A stretch of 9,869 nucleotides of DNA from assembly GCA_028822575.1 (NCBI GenBank), contig JAPKDN010000073.1, positions 1-9,869 of the forward strand, written 5' to 3'. The stretch comes from Alphaproteobacteria bacterium. GTDB lineage: Bacteria; Pseudomonadota; Alphaproteobacteria; Thalassobaculales; Thalassobaculaceae. The notes below the pieces were generated by a model that did no database searches, was not told the origin of the DNA, and saw nothing but the letters and a program-made list of their open reading frames with translations. Made by a program: the position numbers and the translations under genes. Positions 1 through 6,788 of the stretch are shown piece after piece; position 1 is the stretch's first letter; each line of letters begins with the position of its first letter.

Positions 1-886
1 CTCCCTTGTTTGTATAGCATCCAGCGACCTCGATTAGGGCGTCGTGCAGGGCGTCAGAGAGGGTGGAGCGATCGCCGTTCGCGCGCTCAACCAAGGCGAC
101 GCGGCGGCGTACCGGCGGGTCGCCGAAGGGAACGCATTTCAATAGGGCGCGTTGATTGGACGAGATTGATCGCTCCGGCGCAATCGCTACGCCAAGCCCG
201 CAGGATACCATCATCAGAATAGATTCGATCGAATCCAACTCCATCCGTTCCTGAACCTTGATGCCTCGTTCCCGCAAGGCCGAATCGATTACCCGACCGA
301 CGCCAGCCCGGCGGTTGAAGCGCACGAAAGGTAACAAGGTCAGCAGATCTATGTCCCGCCCACCCGGGCTGTCACCCGGCGCCACCACGAGCAATCGCTC
401 CTCCAGAATGGCGCGGGACTTCAGGCCGGCATTCATCCGCGGCGGCTCGGTCAGGATCGCGGCGTCAAGCATGCCGCGTTCGACGCGTCGGATCAGTTCG
501 GTGGACAACTCGTTTTCTATTCGGACCTGCAATCGGGGTGTGCGTTCCCTTAGGATCGCCAGCGCATCCGGCAAAATTCCAGTACTCGCGGTCGGGATAA
601 CCCCTATTCTAAGAATCCCCGCGACGGTTCCAACGGCGCGTGCGCTGTGCCGAAAATCCTCGTATTGGCGGAGTATCTGGCGGGCTTGGGTGACCAATGG
701 GTCGGCGGTCTCGCGCAAACCCGGCGGCCGACGGGATCGGTCGAACAGAGAGGTCTGCAAACCGTCCTCTAATGCCTTCATCTGCATGCTGACGGCGGAC
801 TGGGTGACCCCAAGGCGATCAGCGGCGGCATGAAAACTGCCGGCATCAGCGATCGCGACCAAGGTTTCGAGTTGGCGAAGGGACAT
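1..886 (-). CDS. LysR-family transcriptional regulator, C-terminus cut by window edge
   Basis: The minus strand from the ATG at 886 reads open for 295 codons to the left edge without a stop. LysR proteins are usually about 300 residues, so only the last few are likely missing. The N-terminus (MSLRQLETLVAIADAGSFHA) and the following AADRLGVTQSAVSMQMKALE form the typical winged helix-turn-helix, residues about 1-60. An effector-binding domain follows from about residue 90 (ILRIGVIPTASTGILPDAL, then LLVVAPGD, and GLGVAIAPE near 240). An AGGAGG-like site lies just before the ATG (about 890-895). It diverges from the acyl-CoA dehydrogenase gene at 1007 across 120 bases, the standard arrangement for a LysR regulator controlling the adjacent operon. 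The family is clear; the inducer and the target are inferred from position only. Confidence 0.93.
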   Translation of the reverse strand, partial: MSLRQLETLVAIADAGSFHAAADRLGVTQSAVSMQMKALEDGLQTSLFDRSRRPPGLRETADPLVTQARQILRQYEDFRHSARAVGTVAGILRIGVIPTASTGILPDALAILRERTPRLQVRIENELSTELIRRVERGMLDAAILTEPPRMNAGLKSRAILEERLLVVAPGDSPGGRDIDLLTLLPFVRFNRRAGVGRVIDSALRERGIKVQERMELDSIESILMMVSCGLGVAIAPERSISSNQRALLKCVPFGDPPVRRRVALVERANGDRSTLSDALHDALIEVAGCYTNKG

Positions 887-900
887 GGCCTCCTATAACG

Positions 901-931
901 TAAAATTTAATGAAGTTAATAATCAATTTTA
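901..931. repeat. Inverted repeat TAAAATT-N17-AATTTTA, candidate LysR box
   Basis: TAAAATT at 901-907 and AATTTTA at 925-931 are perfect reverse complements with a 17-base AT-rich spacer. LysR regulators usually bind AT-rich interrupted dyads (T-N11-A type) in such divergent gaps. The repeat is seen directly. Its role as an operator is inferred, and in such AT-rich DNA a 7-base match could be chance. Confidence 0.4.
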
Positions 932-951
932 TTCGGTTGTCTTATATAGGG

Positions 952-972
952 TGCCATTTCAAAATGGTGGCA
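952..972. repeat. Imperfect dyad TGCCA...TGGCA with inner CCATTT/AAATGG arms
   Basis: TGCCA (952-956) pairs with TGGCA (968-972), and the overlapping CCATTT (954-959) pairs with AAATGG (962-967). The element lies between the possible TATATA -10 box and the ATG at 1007, so it would fall in the early transcript or at the start site. It could be an operator half or a 5' leader hairpin. Function is inferred only. Confidence 0.35.
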
Positions 973-1006
973 ATTCGATGATGCATCCACAGATCAGGAT
1001 TTTGCC

Positions 1007-2248
1007 ATGTCTTTTGACTTAACCGCCGATCAGATAAACCTGCGCGCCCGCGCCCGTGAGCTTGCGTCGACAGTGGTCGCCGCGAACGCCGCCGAGACTG
1101 ATCGGAGTGAGCAATATCCCTGGGCCAACGTCAAGGCGATGACCGGGGCGGGTTTCATGGGTATGACCGTGCCGAAGGAGTTAGGCGGTCCCGGCCATAG
1201 TTTCCTGGAGGCTAATCTGGTGGTCGAGGAAATGGCCGCTTTTTGCGGCCCAACCGGGCGGATCGTGGTCGAGGGGAACATGGGCGCGATCTCGGCGATT
1301 CTGCATTACGGAACCGAGTCGCAGCGCCGCATGGCCGCCGAGATGGTGCTCGCCGGAGACAAACCAGCGATCTGCATCACCGAGCCCGACGCCGGAAGCG
1401 CCGCAAGTCAAATGACCACCCGCGCCGACAAGCGCGGCGACAAATACATCGTCAATGGCAAGAAACACTGGATCACCGGTGGCGGCGTCTCTCGACTGCA
1501 TCTGATCTTCGCCCGGGTCTTCGACGAGGACGGGAACGAGCAGGGCATAGGTGGGTTTTTGGCGATCCGGGACGAGGCCAATGGCTTACGGATCGGCGCC
1601 CGCGAACCAACAATGGGCCTCCGCGGCATCCCAGAAACCGAGTTATTCTTTGAGGATTTGGAGATTTCCGCCGATATGGTTCTTATGCCACCATCTGGCT
1701 TCAAGCGGGGTTTTGCGGATCTGATGAACGCCTATAATTCTCAGCGGGTTGGTGCCGGAACCGTGGCGCTGGGTCTAGCGGTCGGAGGCTATCGCAACGC
1801 GCTTGCCTTCGCCCAAGAGCGCGAACAGTTCGGCCGACCGATCGCCGAGTTCCAGGGCCTGCAATGGATGCTGGCAGACATGTCGGTCCAGATTGAAGCA
1901 TCACGGTCGTTGCTGCACAGAGCTGCGCTTAGCGCCGGTCACAATGGCAGCCCCTTCCCCGACGCCACCCTGGCCGCCCAAGGCAAGATCTTCACCTCGG
2001 AAATGGCGCTAAAGGTCACCACCGACGCTCTGCAGATCTATGGTGCCCGCGGCTACTCCCGCAATTATCCGATGGAGCGGTTGTCCCGCGATGCGCGGAT
2101 GTTCACGATTGGCGGCGGTACGGCCCAAATCTTGCGCACGGTTGTTGCCTCGCGCATCCTGGATCGTAAGCTACCACAAACCCGCGACGGTTTCACCAAT
2201 CTGGCTGAACAGGCAGAGCAGGCCGCGCGTCTTCAAGCCGCCGAATAG
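1007..2248 (+). CDS. Acyl-CoA dehydrogenase-fold flavoprotein lacking the canonical catalytic Glu (desulfinase-like?)
   Basis: A 413-residue protein of normal acyl-CoA dehydrogenase length. The N-terminal helical domain spans roughly 1-120. The flavin-contact motif ICITEPDAGS is at 122-131, GKKHWITGG at 151-159, the beta domain runs to about 220, and the C-terminal helical domain holds REQFGRPIAEFQ (272-283) and QIYGARGYSRNYPMERL (343-359). The usual catalytic glutamate of the medium/short-chain type (YEGT motif) is Gly370 here (IGGGTAQI), and the alternative isovaleryl-CoA dehydrogenase position is Gln246 (NSQRV). Arg85 sits in CGPTGRIVVEG. Gln near 246 plus Arg near 84 is what I recall for 3-sulfinopropanoyl-CoA desulfinase of Advenella; that numbering is from memory. 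It is first in an operon with the ThDP gene nine bases downstream. The ATG at 1007 has an AGGA site. The fold is certain; the desulfinase role is a hypothesis. Confidence 0.9.
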   Translation: MSFDLTADQINLRARARELASTVVAANAAETDRSEQYPWANVKAMTGAGFMGMTVPKELGGPGHSFLEANLVVEEMAAFCGPTGRIVVEGNMGAISAILHYGTESQRRMAAEMVLAGDKPAICITEPDAGSAASQMTTRADKRGDKYIVNGKKHWITGGGVSRLHLIFARVFDEDGNEQGIGGFLAIRDEANGLRIGAREPTMGLRGIPETELFFEDLEISADMVLMPPSGFKRGFADLMNAYNSQRVGAGTVALGLAVGGYRNALAFAQEREQFGRPIAEFQGLQWMLADMSVQIEASRSLLHRAALSAGHNGSPFPDATLAAQGKIFTSEMALKVTTDALQIYGARGYSRNYPMERLSRDARMFTIGGGTAQILRTVVASRILDRKLPQTRDGFTNLAEQAEQAARLQAAE

Positions 2249-2257
2249 GACAAAAAT

Positions 2258-3901
2258 ATGACCGATTCTGGGGCCAGAACCCGAGGCGGTGGCCTCAGAA
2301 CCGCCGATATCGTTGCCCGTCGGCTCCATCAGGCTGGCGTGCGCGCAGCGTTCGGCGTTCCCGGTGGCGAGGTCCTGACCCTGATCGACGGGTTGGAAAA
2401 GGCTGGCATTAGTTTTCTGCTCTCCAAACATGAGAACGCCGCCGGCTTCATGGCTGAGGGTGCGCACCATATGACTGGCGCGCCAGGCGTGCTCGTTGCA
2501 ACAGTCGGCCCAGGCGCTGCGAACGCCGTGAATGTCACCGCCAATGCCCTGCAGGACCGAGTGCCGCTGATCGTAATGACCGGTTGCGTCGACCCAGCTG
2601 ACGCGGTCACCTACAACCATCAGGTCTTCGACCATCGCGCAGTGTTCAGCCCAATCTGCAAGGCCAGCTTCACTGTTCCCGACGGCAATGTCGGGGCGAT
2701 GATCGACAAGGCCATCGCTATCGCCACCGAGGGGCGGCCCGGCCCGGTGCATCTGGACATACCGATCGCCATCGCCAAACAGATCCATAACACTCCGCTT
2801 CCCGCGTCAAGGGTACCGCGCGCGCCAGTGGCGCCAGCTGATGGTCCCGGTCTTGAGACCGCTAGGCGCTGGCTGGCCAAGGCGGAGCGCCCGCTGGTGA
2901 TCGCCGGTGTCGACGCGGTAGTCCAGAACGCCGGAGATGCGATTTCTAACTTCGCACGCGCACATGGCGCCCCAGTAATCGCCAGTTACAAGGCCAAGGG
3001 CTTGATCCCCGATGACGACCCGATGAGCATGGGTGGGGCAGGACTATCGCCGCTGGCGGACATGTCACTTATGCCCTTGATCAAGGATGCCGACTTCATC
3101 CTGCTGGCCGGCTATGACCCGATCGAGATGCGGCCCGGATGGCGCGACCCCTGGGATGTCACCGAAAAACGGGTCGTGGAGTTGTTGATCGAGCCCGAAT
3201 ATTCCTACATGCATCAGGCACCGATCAGCTTTGTCTGCGATATCGTAGAGGGCATACGCTCAATTTCCAACGGCGTGCCAACCCGGCAGACCTGGGCCGA
3301 TAGAGCGCCGGCCAAGGTACGCCGGACCCTCGCCGGCGCCTATGGCCAGAACGAGGCCTGGGGTCCAGCCGCGATCACCACCACGATCCGCAAGGTGGCG
3401 CCACGCGATACTGTGGTTTCGGTGGATTCCGGCGCCCATAGGATTCTGTTCAGCCAGGTTTGGGAGGCCTATGTCCCGCACGCGGTGCTGCAATCGACCG
3501 GGCTCTGCACCATGGGCTGCGCGCTACCCCTGGCGATCGGCGCCAAACTTGCGGCGCCAGACCGGCCGGTGATCGCCTTTACCGGTGATGGCGGACTTGA
3601 GATGGTGCTCGGCGAACTCGTAACTTTGCGCGACCTAAAGTTACCTGTGGTGGTTGTGGTCTTCGTCGACGCATCCTTGGCGTTAATCGAAAAAAAACAG
3701 CGCGAAATGAATTACACCAACACTGGCGTCGATATGATCGAAACCGATTTCGAATCCCTGGCCAAAGTGCTTGGCGGGAACGGCGTCACCGTCGAGGATC
3801 GTGGGGCCCTGGAAGTCGCCATGCGTGATGCGCTCCGGGCCGACACCTATACGGTGATCGCGGCGAAGCTCCCGCGCGGGAGCTATGATGGGCGGATTTG
3901 A
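2258..3901 (+). CDS. ThDP-dependent enzyme, acetolactate synthase-like
   Basis: 547 residues with the three-domain layout of this superfamily: an N-terminal pyrimidine-binding domain (about 12-175, catalytic glutamate Glu59 in LLSKHENAAGFMAEG), a central domain (about 195-335), and a C-terminal pyrophosphate-binding domain (about 365-540). The diphosphate/metal motif starts at GDGG 443-446. Its second metal ligand, usually the second Asn of an NN pair, is Asp471, preceded by Val470 (VFVDASLALIEKKQ). The acetolactate synthase large subunit, sulfoacetaldehyde acetyltransferase, oxalyl-CoA decarboxylase and benzoylformate decarboxylase families share this frame; I cannot choose among them. No regulatory-subunit gene follows, so biosynthetic acetolactate synthase is unlikely. 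It is co-transcribed with the upstream acyl-CoA dehydrogenase homologue (nine bases between them, GGA before the ATG). The protein ends with a family-typical SYDGRI and overlaps the convergent methyltransferase gene by 19 bases. Confidence 0.88.
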   Translation: MTDSGARTRGGGLRTADIVARRLHQAGVRAAFGVPGGEVLTLIDGLEKAGISFLLSKHENAAGFMAEGAHHMTGAPGVLVATVGPGAANAVNVTANALQDRVPLIVMTGCVDPADAVTYNHQVFDHRAVFSPICKASFTVPDGNVGAMIDKAIAIATEGRPGPVHLDIPIAIAKQIHNTPLPASRVPRAPVAPADGPGLETARRWLAKAERPLVIAGVDAVVQNAGDAISNFARAHGAPVIASYKAKGLIPDDDPMSMGGAGLSPLADMSLMPLIKDADFILLAGYDPIEMRPGWRDPWDVTEKRVVELLIEPEYSYMHQAPISFVCDIVEGIRSISNGVPTRQTWADRAPAKVRRTLAGAYGQNEAWGPAAITTTIRKVAPRDTVVSVDSGAHRILFSQVWEAYVPHAVLQSTGLCTMGCALPLAIGAKLAAPDRPVIAFTGDGGLEMVLGELVTLRDLKLPVVVVVFVDASLALIEKKQREMNYTNTGVDMIETDFESLAKVLGGNGVTVEDRGALEVAMRDALRADTYTVIAAKLPRGSYDGRI

Positions 3902-4695
3902 GGGCGATTGTCAGCAGTGACGCCTGCATTAAAAATTTTGATGCCCGCCATCGATCCCCCGTTCAAAACTGCCTGGGCAACGTCGGTGAATGTTCCGTCC
4001 GATTTATGCAATACGGTGCCGGCTTGCAATTGGGTTGCCGAGGAAACGCCCTTGCGGGCAAGAATAATCACGCGCTTAGCCGAGGTTCCAGCTTTTGCCC
4101 AGAGTGGATGGATCGTGATGCCGCCAAAGGAAACCCGCAGCACCGCCAAAATGTGATCCAGACGGTCCGCCCTATGAATAAGCGCAAGGGTTCCCTTATG
4201 ACTAAGAGCCAGCGTCGCCGTCTTTATCCAAACCGCGAGATCGGCACCATCCTCCACGTTAGCGGCTTGTTTTGCATTGTTCGGAGAAGCGGTGGCTCGA
4301 CCCGGTTCAAGATAAGGGGGGTTGGCCGCCACGACTTCGAACCCTCCCGCCGTAATAACGGATGGCGGCGCGGCTACCGATCCCAGATGGATGTCAAACC
4401 GCCCAGCATTGTCATTCTCGATGACACTGCGGCGCGCCAACACGACCAGTTCAGGATTCAATTCAAGGCCGGTAACGCGAATGCCGGGAAAACGTGCCAG
4501 CAGGCAAAGTCCAATTGCCCCAACACCACAGCCGAGGTCTAGAACCCGCGAGCCGGCCCCAGGTTCGATGGCCGCCGCCAGAAAAATGGGATCAATCGCC
4601 ACGCGATAACCCCTTGCCTGCTGCCACAAGATAACTCTGCCACCCAGCACCCTGTCCCGGGTGAAGCCGGGATCAGCGGATGTGGAGCTGCTCAC
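3883..4695 (-). CDS. tRNA1(Val) (adenine37-N6)-methyltransferase-like protein (COG4123)
   Basis: A 270-residue SAM-dependent methyltransferase. From the chosen start, GGRVILWQQARGYRVAIDP (18-36) is the N-terminal substrate-side signature of the family. VLDLGCGVGAIGL (51-63) is the SAM-binding motif I, and NPPY (125-128) is the motif of N6-adenine and glutamine methyltransferases. Family members modify A37 of tRNA1(Val); that target is inferred. I chose GTG 4695 because GAGGA lies five bases upstream. The ATG at 4728 has no such site and would overlap the DUF2007 gene more deeply. The remaining 23-base overlap suggests translational coupling with DUF2007. The C-terminus carries about 21 residues (3886-3948, AGIKIFNAGVTADNRPQIRP and one more) beyond what I expect for the family, and ends inside the convergent ThDP gene. 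Confidence 0.87.
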   Translation of the reverse strand: MSSSTSADPGFTRDRVLGGRVILWQQARGYRVAIDPIFLAAAIEPGAGSRVLDLGCGVGAIGLCLLARFPGIRVTGLELNPELVVLARRSVIENDNAGRFDIHLGSVAAPPSVITAGGFEVVAANPPYLEPGRATASPNNAKQAANVEDGADLAVWIKTATLALSHKGTLALIHRADRLDHILAVLRVSFGGITIHPLWAKAGTSAKRVIILARKGVSSATQLQAGTVLHKSDGTFTDVAQAVLNGGSMAGIKIFNAGVTADNRPQIRPS

Positions 4696-4891
4696 CGGAA
4701 TCCTCGAGGATCCGAACCGCCTCGTCATGATCGTCCACGGTGACCGCCAAGCGCCGAGGAATAGCGTTGCCGCTACCTTCCAGAACGCTCATGTGATTAT
4801 CCAATATCGCGGCCTCAATTCCACCATCCCGTAATAGCGCCGTCAGGAATGACAGATGGACAATATCCGTTGAACGAAGCAATTCCTTCAT
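4673..4891 (-). CDS. DUF2007-family small protein
   Basis: 72 residues. MKELLRSTDIVHLSFLTALL, the segment GIEAAILDNHMSVLEGSGNA and LAVTVDDHDEAVRILED match the pattern of DUF2007 (putative signal-transducing) proteins: a compact ferredoxin-like fold with the sequence order 'hold/switch, hydrophobic helix, AxxxxNxxM'. It has no transmembrane segment or signal peptide. The function of the family is not established. It stands just upstream of and overlaps the methyltransferase gene, and diverges from the polyprenyl synthase gene. This trio is, as I recall, a common arrangement in alphaproteobacteria. The Shine-Dalgarno is weak (GGGA only two bases before the ATG at 4891). Confidence 0.82.
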   Translation of the reverse strand: MKELLRSTDIVHLSFLTALLRDGGIEAAILDNHMSVLEGSGNAIPRRLAVTVDDHDEAVRILEDSGEQLHIR

Positions 4892-4953
4892 GGTCCCATC
4901 CGATAAAATAGTTATACTCGTTCACGGTGCGGGGTCGTACTCGGTTGTCCAGG

Positions 4954-4970
4954 GTTGACCGGTAGTCAAC
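4954..4970. repeat. Inverted repeat GTTGAC-cggta-GTCAAC upstream of the polyprenyl synthase gene
   Basis: Perfect 6-base arms with a 5-base spacer lie 51 bases before the chosen start of the polyprenyl synthase gene, in the divergent gap with the DUF2007 gene (4892-5020). TTGAC within the left arm could also be part of a -35 box, but no good -10 follows at the right distance. It may be an operator or a 5' leader hairpin; the role is inferred. Confidence 0.4.
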
Positions 4971-5020
4971 TAGTCCTAGTCTGTCATGCGGGGAATCGTC
5001 AAGGTGAACGGAGTAGGGTC

Positions 5021-6040
5021 GTGGCCCCGATTATAGATTTCAAGAAGAACGGCACGAATTCCAAGGCTTCGCTGGAACCGTTATTGCGGTTGGTCCATGC
5101 GGATCTCGACCGTGTGAACGCGACCATTCTTACGCATATGCAAAGCCCGGTACACCTCATACCGCAGCTCGCGGGTCACCTTATTGCCGCTGGCGGCAAG
5201 CGGCTCAGGCCTATGCTAACGCTCGGCGCAGCGGCACTTTGCGGCTATGGCGGTGACCGACATATTCGGCTAGCGGCCTGTGTTGAATTTATCCACACCG
5301 CGACATTGCTGCATGACGACGTGGTCGACGAAAGCAATCTGCGCCGAGGCCAGGAATCCGCCAACGCGGTTTGGGGCAATCAGGCTAGCGTGCTAGTTGG
5401 CGACTTTCTGTTCAGCCGCTCCTTCGAACTGATGGTCAGCGATGGTTCGCTTCAGGTCCTGAAGATCCTATCCAGCGCGTCAGCGGTTATCGCCGAGGGT
5501 GAAGTGCAACAGTTGATCACCACCAATGACACGGCAACGGAAGAAACCGCCTATTTAGAAGTAATTCAGTCAAAAACGGCGGCCCTATTCGCAGCAGCGG
5601 CCCGAATTGGCGCGGTTGTCGCAGGGCGGTCAGCGACCGAGGAAGAGGCGTTGAACGCCTACGGAACAAATCTTGGCATCGCTTTCCAGCTGATTGATGA
5701 TGCCTTGGATTATTCGGCAAAGCAGGCGGAGCTTGGCAAGACCGTCGGCGACGATTTCCGAGAGGGGAAAATCACCCTACCGGTTATCCTCGCGTTTCGT
5801 CGCGGCACCGAGGAGGACCGCACCTTCTGGCGTCGTACCCTTGAGGATTTAGATCAATGCGAGGGCGACCTAGAACGCGCCCAACAATTGATCCAGCAAC
5901 ACGGCGCCCTTGGCGACACGTTGGCGCGTGCCCGCCACTATGGGGCCATCGCCCGCGATGCCTTGGGCTTGTTCCCGGACGGGGAGCCAAAGCGGGCACT
6001 CACGGAGGTGGTCGATTTTTGTGTCGAGCGGGCTTATTGA
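5021..6040 (+). CDS. ispB: Long-chain polyprenyl diphosphate synthase (octaprenyl/decaprenyl), ubiquinone side chain
   Basis: 339 residues from GTG 5021. It condenses isopentenyl diphosphate onto an allylic primer to make the side chain of ubiquinone. Visible motifs: GGKRLRP (58-64, diphosphate binding), first aspartate-rich motif DDVVD (99-103), GDFLFSRSF (127-135), and second aspartate-rich motif DDALD (226-230, in FQLIDDALDY), followed by GKTVGDDFREGKITLP. Ala94, the fifth residue before the first Asp motif, is small, which fits long-chain products. C10 product (Q10) would be expected for an alphaproteobacterium, but chain length cannot be read here. GTG 5021 has GGAG seven bases upstream. 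An upstream in-frame TTG at 4955 would start inside an inverted repeat and add 22 residues unlike the family. Confidence 0.95.
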   Translation: MAPIIDFKKNGTNSKASLEPLLRLVHADLDRVNATILTHMQSPVHLIPQLAGHLIAAGGKRLRPMLTLGAAALCGYGGDRHIRLAACVEFIHTATLLHDDVVDESNLRRGQESANAVWGNQASVLVGDFLFSRSFELMVSDGSLQVLKILSSASAVIAEGEVQQLITTNDTATEETAYLEVIQSKTAALFAAAARIGAVVAGRSATEEEALNAYGTNLGIAFQLIDDALDYSAKQAELGKTVGDDFREGKITLPVILAFRRGTEEDRTFWRRTLEDLDQCEGDLERAQQLIQQHGALGDTLARARHYGAIARDALGLFPDGEPKRALTEVVDFCVERAY

Positions 6041-6163
6041 TTCATGCTAGCCACACGGGGGTGAAGCATTTGGCGCGACGGATAGCGTGATTGATCTGAT
6101 TTCTCGTCCGAGCCTTTTCAAGAACTGACGAATAGGCTAATTCACAAATTTGGAGGCTCAGGG
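6041..6163 (+). other. Gap after the polyprenyl synthase gene, containing residual coding sequence
   Basis: No terminator hairpin was found after the synthase stop. In the frame of the next gene, codons from 6095 to 6163 are open after a TGA at 6092-6094. They read SDFSSEPFQELTNRLIHKFG and then GSG, running straight into the gene at 6164. This looks like more of the same glycosyltransferase-type domain. Upstream of 6092 all frames are interrupted and nothing recognisable is seen. Confidence 0.45.
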
Positions 6164-6763
6164 GTGCGCGTTGGTCATCCCAGCATAGCCCCGTTCCTGG
6201 GACAGGACGGTTTTGTCGACCTCTCGGGTGTCGATGAAAATGCGTTCGATCTGCATACGTTCGCGATTAGTCGGGCTCGCTTCATGGTCGCCGTTAGCTC
6301 TGGCCCGCTGCAAATCGCCTCCTCATTGGGAACGCCCGCGGCGAGGGCGAATTCAATCACTCCAGCCGAGGTTCCCGGCGCCTGGAACGACCACGACTTG
6401 GTTTTACATCGAAATCTTTTCCTTGCCGACGGAACCCACGTTCCGGTCGAAGACGCATTGACGGCCGGCTTTTTCAATCGACAAAAGCTTTTGAATTTGA
6501 ATACTGCGGAACGGTTAATGATGGTAGAAAATTTTGCCAAAGAGCTCATGGAAGTCACGCAGAACCTTCATGAGCAAACCCTGAGCATCGACGGTTGGCG
6601 GGAACTGGTTCTAGAGCCCAATCCCAAACATGCTGTTCCGAACCGGTTTTCATTTCCGATAAAGAACACGCGGAAGGTTGCGGTCGTGGAATATCCTGAT
6701 CTTGCCCGCGCTGGTCTGCTCGCTAGGATCGCGGCGCGGCAGCGCTCGGTCAGCGAAGAATAA
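6164..6763 (+). CDS. Probable C-terminal remnant of a TIGR04372-type glycosyltransferase
   Basis: 199 residues from GTG 6164, which has GGAGG at 6152-6156, seven bases upstream. VRVGHPSIAPF near the start, DLSGVDENAFDLHTFAISRA, and RFMVAVSSGPLQIASSLGTP (39-58) resemble the C-terminal donor-binding part of TIGR04372 family proteins (R-x-G-x-PS, then a 'status as SSG near the membrane of sugar donor' loop). Those proteins are normally about twice this length. The N-terminal half is absent, and similarity seems to continue upstream to the stop at 6092. It is visibly AT-richer than its neighbours, a sign of transfer (surface-polysaccharide genes are often like this). It may be a pseudogene or a truncated product translated from the GTG. 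It converges with the zinc dehydrogenase gene 25 bases downstream. The family assignment is from memory and moderate. Confidence 0.5.
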   Translation: MRVGHPSIAPFLGQDGFVDLSGVDENAFDLHTFAISRARFMVAVSSGPLQIASSLGTPAARANSITPAEVPGAWNDHDLVLHRNLFLADGTHVPVEDALTAGFFNRQKLLNLNTAERLMMVENFAKELMEVTQNLHEQTLSIDGWRELVLEPNPKHAVPNRFSFPIKNTRKVAVVEYPDLARAGLLARIAARQRSVSEE

Positions 6764-6788
6764 TCCACGTTCGACGATTGACCGGGCC

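Larger units (their letters stand above)
887..1006. promoter_or_regulatory. Divergent promoter/operator region between LysR gene and catabolic operon
   Basis: This 120-base gap separates two genes read in opposite directions and is much richer in A and T than the flanking genes. It must hold both promoters. A TATATA at 943-948 is a possible -10 box for the plus-strand operon, but I see no convincing -35 partner. Two inverted repeats lie here and are listed separately. An AGGA at 996-999, seven bases before the ATG at 1007, is the ribosome binding site of the acyl-CoA dehydrogenase gene. Confidence 0.6.

Noticed and set aside
258..833. 191-residue open frame on the plus strand
   Set aside because: Antisense to the LysR gene; Arg/Ser/Pro-rich translation with no family features, while the minus strand gives a clear LysR protein.
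2171..2788. 205-residue open frame on the minus strand
   Set aside because: Antisense to the acyl-CoA dehydrogenase/ThDP operon and lacks any recognisable motif.
3690..3697. Run of eight A in the ThDP gene as a programmed frameshift site
   Set aside because: The family sequence continues in the same frame on both sides (IEKKQREMNY), so there is no sign of a shift.
3898..4542. 214-residue open frame on the plus strand
   Set aside because: Antisense to the methyltransferase gene, which has NPPY and SAM motifs.
4955..5020. TTG start 22 codons upstream for the polyprenyl synthase gene
   Set aside because: It begins inside an inverted repeat, has no Shine-Dalgarno of note, and adds sequence unlike the family; GTG 5021 has GGAG seven bases before.
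6482..6493. Perfect palindrome CAAAAGCTTTTG
   Set aside because: It has no loop and lies in coding sequence, with no context suggesting a site; a chance palindrome in an AT-richer gene is likely.
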